From positions 1,922,001 through 1,986,000 of the forward strand of contig CM036623.1 in NCBI GenBank assembly GCA_020746105.1: a stretch of DNA of 64,000 nt, read 5' to 3'. The position numbers and the translations under genes were made by a program. A model generated the notes under the pieces. The model had not been told where the DNA came from. It did not search any database and saw nothing but the letters and a program-made list of their open reading frames with translations. Of this stretch, positions 1-12,400 are shown piece after piece (positions within the stretch are counted from its first letter, which is position 1; every line of letters starts with the position of its first letter). This DNA comes from Trogon surrucura. Taxonomy: Eukaryota > Chordata > Aves > Trogoniformes > Trogonidae.

Positions 1-367
1 AGTTGCTACATATATATATTTATTTTATTTTTTAAGTATAATGTATACCCTAGACTGAGTTGATTCAAAGATCCTGTCCAAGTGCAGCAAAATGCAGAAT
101 TCCTCAAGAAACAGAACAAATTGTACAAGAGCCACAACTGTAGTGATTCATAATCTATCTCAGAGCTTTTTGCCAAATCCTGTGCAATGGTTCTATTTCA
201 AGATGTGGATGTTGAGGACTGAAGTCATTTACTCTTTACTGGACACGGTCACAGTTCTGTCAGTCTGCCTTACAGCTAGAGTGACCTTCACATAAACAAT
301 TTTCAGCAAAGTAGATATTCACCAAACAGATGATAACAGTAACATAAATCAAATAATAGTTTGTTAC
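1..367. other. ARG2: ARG2 intron 6 (partial)
   Basis: AT-rich sequence beginning with a TA-rich run (ACATATATATATTTATTTTA). No arginase exon, RNA gene or repeat could be recognised; the two open frames here are short and unsupported. Confidence 0.6.
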
Positions 368-472
368 CTGCCCATCAGTTGTTCAAATGTTCTTTCCATA
401 ACTTTCTGAATTCCAAGACGATCAATATCCCTCATGGAAAAATACTGGATGTCGTAGTTCTTCAAAATATAG
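368..472 (-). CDS. ARG2: ARG2 coding exon 6
   Basis: Encodes residues 208-242, [17 protein letters not shown] through [12 protein letters not shown], plus two bases. The acceptor is aacag and the donor gtaaca. The next exons, which carry the second half of the metal site and the C-terminus, are not in positions 1-367. Confidence 0.95.
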
Positions 473-3400
473 CTGTTAAAATAAAGTTGTTAAAAAAAAA
501 AAAAATAGATGTGGAAAGCAGCTCATGATATCAGCCTTTACAAAAATCCCTTAATCTAAACCAACTTACTATTCAGCAGGATCCACATCCCTCAAACCAA
601 TGTACACGATATCGGATGCTGAGAGGCAGGGCTTTAGCCAGGAAAAGCCAGGAAGTTGTGGTACCTGCAAGCAAAGGTTTGGTATTAGGTTAGTTTAATG
701 ACATACAGAAAAAAAAAAATGTATTTAATGCTTCCCTCTAAACTTTACAATTATTTATAGCATCCTTTCTCTGTCTAAACAGAGAAACTTCATCCCTTGA
801 GAATCTGTCTTTCTTACCTTTTTTGCACCGGTTTTAGCCAAGATGAATGTTAATGGATGAAGTTTATAACTCTCACACATTTTCCAGTTTGAAGAGGAGG
901 AATAAAAAGCCCAAACCCACAAGCAGTAGGTAATAGCGTCAGTGAATGTAAGGGGTAAGAAATGAGATACCCAGATACAGATCATGGACACAGCAGGTTT
1001 CACGGCAATGCGATGTCACTTACCCAGTACAACATACTTGAGTGGAGGAATAAAAACCGAGGCACTGGTATCTTTTTAGGAGAATCACCAAGAAGTCATG
1101 CAAGCTTTATTGCAAAAGCAATGTTAAAGACAGAAAAAATTGAAGTGGGGAGTGAGAAAAGGGAGAAAAGAGGAAGAAGGAAAGGGAAAAGAAAATGAAA
1201 CAGGGAAAAGAGGAAAGGGAAGGAAAAAAGAAAAGCATGACATGAAGCTGGGCCTGCACACCGGGCTACACCGTACTGGTTTTTAATGTAGAACTAAAGA
1301 GAGCAGGTCTAGGACAGCCAATTAAAGAAGGTGAGGTCATAATTTTTCAACTTGGATAATTCAGTAGTCATGGCATGCAATAATAAAAATCCTTCAGTTA
1401 CTAATATCTACTAATATATCCTACATTTTTGATATGCTTTAGCTCAAATATCTCTTCCTTTCCCAGCTCTGAAAGTGGCTACAGGCAGCACAGCTGTCAA
1501 GCAGCAAGAAGGCCCTGTCTCCCCTCTTACCCTTCCCAATTACTAATTATATTCTAGTTACATTTGAAATTGTTATTAAAGGCTAACGCATCCATAGCTC
1601 TATTTAATTATGTTGGGATTAAATAAGCACATATTATAAAAGTATTTGTTTACTCTGGGGCAATGACCCGAGAGTCATGAATTCAGAAAAGGGATAAATG
1701 AATTGAAGACCATTGGGAATAATATTCCAGTCTTAGAAATGACGCTGTATCTGCAAAACCCATCCCCTTACCGTAAGCTCAGCACAGTACTGATAATGCT
1801 GTTGCATACTCTAGTATCAATGATTTAGTAGATTCAATATTCCCATTTTTAATTACGCCTCTTCCTCTTGAAATAGAGAAAATGGAATGCCTTAACTTCC
1901 TCTGGTAGGCGCTGATTTTACTGTGTTGTAGTAAAAGGAGCTGCAAGCAGTAAAGCCAGACAGGCATCAGGAAAAGGCATTTTCATGGGGAGTTATTAAG
2001 AACTGTTCGTGAGTTAAGTTTGAATGGCTCCAGGAGCCCCGACACTAATGCCTGGTTTGAGGAATGCCACTCAAAGGATTACATCCAGAAACATTTTCCC
2101 TTAAAACAACAAAATGTAAAGCTTTTTAAAAACCCTGAAGTGCCACCTTGGCTTGAGAAGTACCAAGCGGTGCTCCTGTGAAACGTAACTGCCCAGACAA
2201 GCAGCAGGTGACAGCCTGGGCACGGGCTGTGCCAACACCAGCAGGGTTTGTGCCACGGCGACCTGGCCAAATGCTTTATTTCCTCACCTGCTGCATCACT
2301 CCTGTCCTTCGCGGCTGCTGCCTGGGGACATGAAATTCAGTGGAGCATTGACCAAGCTCATTAGCCCTGCCTGGATACAGAAGAGATTCTGAAAGCAGGT
2401 GAGGTAACACCTAAACCGAGAGACTTGGAACAGCCCTGGGGAGTTCGTGGCAGTTGGGCTAATTTAGGCAGTTGTTGCCGCATCCGTTTCCCCTGTTATG
2501 TTGTAGGGTCACAGCGAGGGCTAGGGTTTGACTCGTCTCCAAAATTCAACAAGCAAAGAGCCGGTGCTCCCGACAGTTCTCACGCAATCCCACAGAAGGC
2601 TGTAGCAGGTAACGAGTTGCCTGTACAGGATCAAAACCAGTCTAAACAGACTGGGCCACCAGAAGACCTGTGGTAACACTGCTGTCACCATCTCATGTCC
2701 TCTTGATAGGGAATGAAGAGCAAGGAGCCCGGTCATGCTGGAAGAGCAGTAGAGATGGGCAGTGAATCTGGAAGATAAAAGGTAACCATGCAGGCTATTT
2801 TGCTCTCTGTTTTATATCCTCAGAGGAGCTGTGGTCTCTCTGTCGAAACAGTACAAAACAGGTGCTAACTGGCCTTCTGGAGACTTATTAGGTTGACGAC
2901 AAAATCTTGAGAAACAGTTCAGTGGAATCATGAGAGTCCACCCAGAAGCACACACACAGATACGTGGTGGTGGAGAGGGGTTGCTCAAACACCCCTTCAC
3001 AGCAGGAGTGAGAGCAAGGAAGAAGATACTGGCCTCATCAGACTCTCGCTTGTCCTCTCGCACTGCTGCGCCGTGCACCCTTCAACAAGACAGAAAAGTC
3101 CTTGAGAAGCAAAGCGCAACTTGTTAGTTTGTCACTTTGAGAAAGAAGTAACGCTTAGAGTGTAGGGCCAGAGTAGCCTGTCCTGGTGGCAGACAGTTTT
3201 AGGATTCAGAAGGAACCCTTACAAAGCAGTCAGCAGATTTTTTTGTCCCAACTACTTCAGTGGATGAGAGCAAGAGCCTCCTCACACATCAAGGTCCCTC
3301 CATAATCCCAGATATGTAGCCAGATGAGCTACTGCAAAGGCACATTCTACTACTGCTAAAAAACTGTTTAAATATTTCTACTGTTGTAGAAGTCTTCTTG

Positions 3401-6400
3401 TGCTAGTAAGACAGATGTTCTTTTTCCTCCCTCTAAACAGGAATACAACACGGTAAGAAAACCCTCTAAACGAGTACATACATGCCTGTTTGTGCAGCTG
3501 CAGATACAGGTTGAGGGGCCATGGGCTTCCTGCCAGGTAAGAGCTTCGGTGGGCTTGTGACCAGACCAGCACCGTGCCTGACTAACTCACCCCTAAGTGT
3601 AACCTTACTTTTTCTTCACTAGTGCTGCTGGTAGAGGTCTGTGCCCCCACTGACCCCAGGAAGTTCACAATATTCTTTTAGTAGCTCTAAAAAAAAAATA
3701 AAAATACTGCTTTTCTGTGCTGCTCAAGAACCAGAGCCCACCAGACCAGACAACAACAATGTATACCCAGGAAGCCAATTAAAAACTTTTGTCCTACTGA
3801 CAAAAGAAAAAAACAGCATATGTTATCCTGCCTTCCTCAGCTATCAAGGAACTTGGCTTTGTTCTGTTATCACCAATACATAAACTCTTCACCTTAGGCA
3901 AAAAGTGGGTGCAGTTGCCAAAAAAGAAAAAAACACTACCCCCTTCAACTTATGGGCAAGAACCCAGACATACAGTAACCTTTTATATTAACCTCCTCAT
4001 GTCCTGAGGGTATTTCAAGAAGCCCCATTAATTTTGCATTACTTTGAGAATTCTATCCCGTTTGCAGAGACCATACAAGAACTGTTAGAAAAAGGAAAGG
4101 CTGCAGAAGCACCAAATGACTTCCAGTGGCTTGTGAATGGAATTCACTCAAAAGAATTTTGCAGGAGAAAAGACCTTTACAAGATGACAGCAATCTTGCT
4201 GTGCCCGAGGTGCTAACGCAATGGTATCTCCAATAGCCTGGAAGACATTAAACATGCTTGATCTTACTTTGAACATGCAGATTTCCTTCAACAGAGCGCT
4301 CCCAAAATTTATCGGCGAGAAAAAAGGCAGTGCAAAGCACCAGAATAAAGAAAGAGTCAGGTTTTCTCCAGCTCCAGCGTGCATTTTCAACCTGCAGTTG
4401 CTGATCCTGCTCGCACGCTCCAGCCTAAGCTTCAGCAGCAGCAGACTGTCCAACCTAAGTTCCTGCTGCAAAGGTCCCAGCTCTTAACAACACACAGGCT
4501 GCCACCATGGTGCCGTCAGTGGCTGCAACAGACACCTGTGTAGGGAGGTACAGCTCACAGCTAAGCCAAAAAGGATATGCAGGCCTTAGCTCCAGCTACT
4601 GTTTAGCATCTCAACAGCAGCAAAAACTGGCCATGCACCCCAGTAAATGGCTCTTCTTGGTAATCTGATCTCTTTCCAAGAGATTCTCTCTTGAAAGCAC
4701 TCTGTAAGCAGATACAGCTGTTCTAAGTCATAATATTTGCCAGCGGAGCCAACACCAGAGCAGCCAGTTAGGAGAGGTCGGGCAGGAGCAGCCCCTGTCA
4801 GGCCCCAAGGCTGTCGAAACAAGGAAGAGCCAAACTAAGCAGAAGCAGTGTGCAAGGCGTGCCGCCACCGGCTGTACCGCAGGAGAGCTCTGCCTGGCTC
4901 TCACAGGCTCGGCCAGTGGGAGGTTCCCTCCTTTGCTCAGTTGGCAGAACTGCTGCCATCACGCAACCCAGGAATGGCGCCAGCCCAGGAACGGCACCGC
5001 GGCACGTACCGCTGCCAAGTACAGCTCCTGGGAACACTTGCTCACTGTACGACCCACAACGGCGCTAGCACGAACAAAAGCTTTTTCTCCTCGTTTCTAA
5101 GTGTGTGTACATACATCTATATTTACGTGCGTTTGTGTCTATGTGTGTATATACGTGCACGTATACACACACAAACATTCAGTATTTTTGCTTGCACTCA
5201 GACAAAAAAGGTCTGCATTTGCAGCAGGTAAGAAAGCACCTCGCACCAGGAAAAGTACAATGCTCTGAGGATTTCAACATAAGTGAACTGTACAAGCAAG
5301 ACGCTTACTTTATCTTGAAGCTCTCTCAGCAGAAATGAGAGAGGTTGTCCATGGAGGCTTCCAGACTGAGTTGTAAGAGGCGTGTTGATATCAGCGTGCG
5401 CATCCACCCAGATCACACCGAGGTGCGGGCACTGCCGCGCGTGGCCGCTGACGGAACCAAGTGCCAAGCTGCAAGTACAGGAGCAAAGACTTCAGTCTTC
5501 ATTTCTACAAGAACAGTGGTAAATCTCCACAACTTCAGCCAGCAATGTTGTCATGTTTCAACACATCAGACATCCATGATGATAAAGGGTGCACCCCATG
5601 CACAGTGCATGACATGCCACTAAGACGAATCCAGGAGACTTCCAAGTAATTCTACAGGACTACACTGGCACTGGCAAACAATAAAGAGCTCTTGTCTCTC
5701 TCCACTGTCACTCTTCCCACCTGTTCTAGCTCCAAATGATCACACAGAAAATCTAGCGTGCTCACTCATCGATTCTGCTGTCTACCCATTTTTGATTCCA
5801 GTCATGACACCTTTGCCCACAATTCATTCTTACATTCCCTACCTCCTTCAACCAATTTTCAGATCAAAGGTTAGTGAAAAAAGAGGGAAGATTCACACGT
5901 TACACAAAGCGGTGTCTGTGCAAGCATTACAAACTCTTCCCAAGAGCTGACATGCGAGAGTCGAGGGGCAAAAATAGAGACATATCCCTAAATAAACGTT
6001 CATCAATAAAGACACCACAACAGTTCCTAAAGGGACCTGATAACACAGATTTTCCCCAACAGGAAAACCTCATTTGTATGTCTGCAGATCACAGAGCAGT
6101 CTGGAACTAAGCGGTACTGTCTTAGAAGATCAAATTTTTGCAGTTGTCTTCTATGTTCCACCCTAAAAGCGCCAGCAACAAAATCAAAATGCTGCTCCCC
6201 TATGGTATCACCAGGAAGCGTCCCCAAGCTCTTCTCATCATCCCCTTATTTTTTAATTAAATTCTTATATTCCCAGTGTTAACTTGTGGCATGCACCGCT
6301 AAGTGCTTCTAGTTGAGCTCACCTGTGATCACCTCCGATAGTCACACAGCTGTGTCCAGCCGCCACTGCTCTGCTGACAGCATCAGCCAACGTCTGGCTG

Positions 6401-9400
6401 GCTAAACCCACCGACCGCGGGTATAAAATCAGGTTGTTGTACAGCTCATCGTTGGGTACTTGAGTGAAATTCAAATCTCCAAAGTCGTACACTTGGCATC
6501 CTGGGAACACAGCAGCAAAAGGAGAAAGGGAGTTACTTTACCTGAGAGGAATGTTCAAAGTATGGCCTCCTTAGAAAATCGGTGGGGCAGGTGTGAAAGG
6601 AACAACAGGAAGGGAAAGATCCCTTTGCATGCCCTTGCAAACAACCGCGTCACAACTTGACAGATCGGAAAGCTTAAGAACGTATTGTTGCTTTAATTTA
6701 GCAATGAGAAATGGCAATCATAGAAAGTGACCCAGTAGAACAGTTTGGGTTTTGAAATTATTTCTTGGCAATTTTAACATGAAAGAAAGTACAGTTTGCA
6801 TTGCTGTCTTCCTTCACGGTTAGAGAGATGGTACACAGCCTTAAATGAGCTCAGTTCCTCAAAGATACCTTGGACTACACATTTAACTAACTATACCCGA
6901 GTCCCAAATTATTCTCCATCTTCAAACTCCAAAAGAATCCAGGCACAAAAGTGCCAAGTTACCAATAACGCAGATTTTGTTATGGCGCTTCCAGACAACT
7001 CCGTGGAGGATGCACTAGTGCTGTGTAAGAGAACCCGTCCATTTGCTCAGCACAGGATGTTCTAGGTGGCATTTTAATCCCGGGGCTTTGATCCCAACCC
7101 CTATCGTTGCCAGTTACAACCAAACTGGCTGTTGAAGCCTGACAACATTCTGAGTCTAGGACTCGGCCTTTCCTGAAACGTAGTTCTGTCTGAAAATGAG
7201 TTACTTCACAGATTGAGAAACAAGGGAGTTTCCCCTCCTCCAGCCAACTGAGAACATATTTATTAATCAGCTACACTCAAAGTTTAATTCTCTTTCATAC
7301 ACATTATAAAGTTTATCCTTTGAAGCTCTGCTGTCCAGCACCATGTGCTTTCTTAACAGTCATTTACATACCAACATTTCTAACAGTATTTCACAGGCCA
7401 AAGCCTCTCTGTTTCAGGTCGGCCTGTCACTGCAGCCACTGATGAGGACTGGAAAGGCCACACGGTATTTACAGCTACATCCACAGTGGCTTAATAAGTT
7501 AAGACCTCCCCAAATACCAGTCATGCCTGTCACATTTGTTCCTCTGAATCACTAGTCTGTTTGAAGTTCAAAGCATCCCGGCTAGAGCTTCAGATTTTGC
7601 CTTTAGCCATCCTATGTCCAACAAGGCAATTTGAAAGATTAAAGCAAATAAATCAACATGAAGAAACAGCCCACTTGGGGCTCAGGGTTTCCTGCTTAAT
7701 TCCCATTAAGCCATTGGTCTAATGACTAGGAAACATGCTCTGTGAGTTTGTGTGGTGCAAATAACATAAAAGCAGCCTTGAAAAAACCCACAACTTTATT
7801 ATTCCAAAAGAAGTTTTGACTGGTGGGGGGAAAAAAAAAAGGCAGCAGAAAAATAGCTGAGTCACATGTGAGTATTAGGTGGCTGGGAAATAGGCAGGGA
7901 CACAGATGGCCATATGTCACGGTATTTGGTAGGAGAGGACAGCAGCTGAGCACAGCTACTTGACAAAGGATTAAATACACGTAGTCTCAGCGTGTGTCAG
8001 AAAACACATTATCTGCAGGGACTCCAAGCAGTAAGCAGGACTGACATACCGCTCCCTGCTTTTCAAAAGGCAACACAGCCACACAACAGCATTTTTCTTA
8101 TCCTCCCTTAGGCAATGCCTAACTAGGCAGCAGGACGATGGCTCTGGAATTTCGAGCCCATTTTTGTTCAGATTTGAAGGTGCTATCTGATCTCCATGTG
8201 ACCACTATGGTTTTTACCCTCTGTTTCATTCCACTGCTGTGCAGAATCAGAAAAGCTGTGTGAGTTTTGGGAGACGCTCAGCAAATACATTAAAAAAAAA
8301 TTTTATTTGTGTCTTCATAAAAGGCTATTTTTCACACATATGCAGTGCTACACATTTCAGTATTTCAAGGTTTGATGAAAATATGTGAGTGTGCCCAGGA
8401 GACAACTCTTGGCAGTTAAGACATCAAGGCAGCACATCATTCGATAGGTATTGAGAGATTTCAGAGACACTGTGCAAGTCAGTAATACCTTTGATCTAAT
8501 AGCTCTGACAGCTGTGGGAAGTAAATCTCCAGCTGAGAGCTGTGCTCAGTGACTCACCCATTACTACACAAAGCAGTGGAAGAAAGGACCGCCACTTCTG
8601 CTTTGTCCCCTCTTACAGGGCATACAAGTGCATCACGGTATATTTACCCATTAAGGGGCAAAAAAGAATGAAAGTAAATCACATCACAAAGCTCCATCTT
8701 TAGCTGCATGTAAAACGAAGAACCAACCATGCTATCTTCCCTAGCGCTTCAAGGAAAGGGTTAGGATTCCTCAGGCTGTGCTCAAGGCAGGTCAACCATG
8801 GCAGATTCCAGCAAGTGTGTTTAAGAGAAGCATCACGTTTTCGAGAACTTCTGTCTTCGTTATCCTGCCCTCCTCCCAGTCCCCAGCTGTGAGGCAAAAC
8901 CGCTCGGTTCAGCTTCTGAATAAAAGAGCCATTGGTTTCTTACAATCACGTCAGGTTAAAATGTAGGCATGGCAGAGATGGATGGACACACACTTTTGGG
9001 GTCCAGAATTACAAGATCTTTTCCAGCTTTTAGCCAAAAGGTACTCTCACATCTCCTGCATTTCAACACCTCTCTAGTTAGTTTTACAGAAAAGCTTAAT
9101 GTCTCTTAAAGACAATAGTTGCCTTCAGTTTTTGTTACCATCCTCAGAAGTCTGTTGTTCAGACAGAGTTCATAAACCTTGCAGCAGCTCCTCTTTTCAG
9201 CTTTGTGCTTCCCTCTTGTTTAGGCCCAGCGTTTTTATGTGCTTGGAGAAAACAGCCCAAGTTTCCCAGGGTGATATCAATGTTTTCAGCCAACTATCCA
9301 ACAGCTGATTAAAATTCAGTGAATCTCAGAAGTACCCACTAATCCAATCCTTGAACATCAATACAATCTTTTCTTCCTACTATTTCTTTAAATTGTTAAT

Positions 9401-12400
9401 TACAGCTTTCAAAACTGTAAGCAATGACCTTGGGGCAAAAGGAAAGCCTAGTGAACACATACTACAAAAAAACCCACATACTACACAAAAAAATTTCACA
9501 GCGCATAAACCATGTATCCTTAATTGATCCAAAGTGCACATCTGCCCATATTTATTAGAATTAATCAGATATTAAAGAGATGAATCGACATGTACATTTG
9601 TCTTAATGCTTACTGAGCAAAGAAAAAAATTTGTCAAATTATTGATGTATCTTCTTAGCTTCTAGAAGAACTCTGATATTAGTTTAATATTAAAGATATG
9701 ATTTTTTCCCGTTTCATCTGCCTGTTTGCACATAATTTTGATTTAAAGACATTAAAACCCCAAATCTTTCTCACCTACATTATTTTGTCAAACACAGATA
9801 TTGCTCAATGGATAGAAACGCTGTTGCGCAGTGCAGTCTGGTGGATCTTGCTCTTATTTGGCCATTAGTGAAAGATGTATATAATCCACCACACCAAACA
9901 ACATGCACCTACTTCCTTTGGTAGTTGGGCCACTCTTGGTTTTAAGATACTAACAGTTATAAACAAACAGCTTTTAAAATCAGCACAGAAACATCACATC
10001 AAGAAAATACATGGGACTTTTAAAAGACAGTAGCTCCAAGTTCTGAATACTAGGGGAAAAAAAAAAAGTGTGGGTAGACAAGCAAGTCAGGTTCCTTAGA
10101 TTCATTAGAAAGCACAGCATCCACACACTGTTTGTCCAAGCAGCAATCAGGTCTAGCCAGGATTGAAGTTCTTTTTAAATGAAACAGTATCATACACTAC
10201 TTACAAACTAAACACCACGGACGTTCTCCTAGTTACTAAATAATATGAAATGAAATAGGGTCAAAAGAAGTCTTTTGTTCCACTTTCTAGCTCTAACAGA
10301 AATTACATTCAAATGGAAAAAATACTCGGATTCATTAGTCAGTTATCAACAGCCTGAAGAATTTATAACCAAGCCCCATCAGCCCTCTGGCTCAAGAGGA
10401 GATCACTTTTTGAAGTGAGGAAAACAAGAAAAACAAAGCAAAACCCAAAAGCTTCATTCATCTGTTTCTGTTACATGAGCTTGAAAGAGATGAGGGAAGT
10501 AAAGATGTCAACCAGAACACAAACCCACTGTACAGTTACATAAATAAGACGCATATATGCACAACAGTCCTCCTGTCGGTACGAACTATTAATGCACAAA
10601 GGCAGCACGTGGATCTCTTCCACAGCTTAGGAGTGCAACCCTCAGTGCCCCCCTCTGACAGTGTTCCACCAACAGAGCTGCTTGGCGGCACTTTTCAGCA
10701 AAAAATAAATAACCTTGAAACATTTTGTACAGTACATCTTTCCTAGGTCAACCTCTTTTGACCAGAACATGTTAGGGAAAGGTCACATCACCATTCAGCC
10801 AGCAGCCCAGGGGATGGAGGGCAGACATTTTTTTCGGCCTGCAAAACCAGAATCTGGTAAAAGAAATCAAAATTTTTCATAATTAGGAGCCTAACTTACA
10901 TTGGGGGGGAGAGTTAGAAATACAAATTAGTAACATATTTAAGAAAATAAAAAATTTCCTGCATGCTTGTTGAAGTAGGCTATTAATGTCACCCTCGAGC
11001 TCAAACCAAAGGTGTGTGCAGTTGGGACATAAGATGCCCTTTAGCAATCTATACAACAATGATCATGTTTGCTTCTGATCATCTTCAGCAACATAACAGC
11101 TCATTTATTCATATAGTAAGTCATTTTCCTGCACAGATCTAGAGAAAATTTTCTTCTGTAAAGTCAGGTGGCTCCTAAGTGTGCAGGTATTTAACTGGAA
11201 AGCATCTGGGCAGCGGCAAGGAAAGCCTCCCCTCCCACCCTCCCCTACTAGGACACTGCACAGAGCCAGGAGCAGCAACCCGACAGTCAGAGATTCAACT
11301 TTCAAAATCCTGGCTGCTGCCGGCATTGCCCAATGCCATGTGCCACGCTGCTGGCACACCTGCAACAGCCCTCTGGCAGCAAACAGGAACGCCAACAAAA
11401 GCCTGTGGAACATCAGACAGAAAGGATCTCCTGACACCGTTACACTGAATATTCGTGAACTAGAGATACAAAGAAAACAAAAAAAAAAACAGCAAATCCT
11501 AAGTTAATGGGGAAATTAAATCTTCCCTCTTCCAGGTTTCTAAACCCTGCTGACCTGCTTTCAAAGGAATGTGGAAATCCCACTGTTAAGTCTTGCTTCA
11601 CATCATGTTATAGAAAAGCACTCACGGGAAAGCATCACTCCTGCCAACTGTTTTCTCAGTTTACGGCCCATCTAGTGAATCGCCACAGACACAGAAAGGC
11701 TTTTTCAGGAAGCAACACATTTTATGATCAATGTTTATAGACAAACAGCATTTTCTTTTCCGTGAACAAAACAAAGGGCTATAAGCTGTGACCATCCTTC
11801 TTTTCCGCATAACCTCACTGGTTCACGGTACAGAGTCTGCAATCCTGTCTCAGAGGCACTGTCAAAATGTTGCACAACAGCAAACAAGCGACTCCATTCA
11901 TTAGGACCAGTGCCTTCTGAAGCCTATTTTAAGACAGATTTAACCCTTCAGATTTATCCAGGGTGTCTGTGTGTGCATATAAAAACTATACAAAGTGCAT
12001 ACTCTTGTTTTACATGAATACAAAAATTAGGCTAACACATCCCCACCAGAAAAGACTGATACTTCAGCTGCCTAGTTTAGTCATGATCTTCTTGCTCGTA
12101 AGTTGATTACACAGTGTCTAATTCTCTTTAAACAGAAAAGGAAGAAATCTCATATTAGATACAGACATTTGATGCCTCAGTAGGTTAATGCCAGATGCAA
12201 AATTTCATTTCCTGAAAGGAAAGTTCATGACTCAATTTCCACCCTGCCTTTCGGAACGCTGGAAGGTCTAGTTTAAGACAAAGTTCCTGTAACTGTACCT
12301 ATTTAAAAGGCTTCAGCTTATACAACAGAAACATGCAACCCCAATTCCTACTGTCACTTCAAGTCTCAAAAGTCTCAAGTTGTCCCTTGCATAAAAGGAG

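Larger units (their letters stand above)
665..5308. other. ARG2: ARG2 intron 4
   Basis: A 4.6-kb intron. It holds a purine-rich tract (1145-1235) and a TG/CA alternating region with a palindrome (5098-5176). I found no exon or recognised transposon. Around 1090-1400 there is unclassified sequence with a short motif AAGCTTTATTGC; an old LTR fragment is possible but unproven. Confidence 0.6.

Noticed and set aside
8460..8620. MIR-like SINE
   Set aside because: A loose resemblance to a MIR 3' segment (CCCATTACTACACAAAGCAGTGG), too weak to call without alignment.
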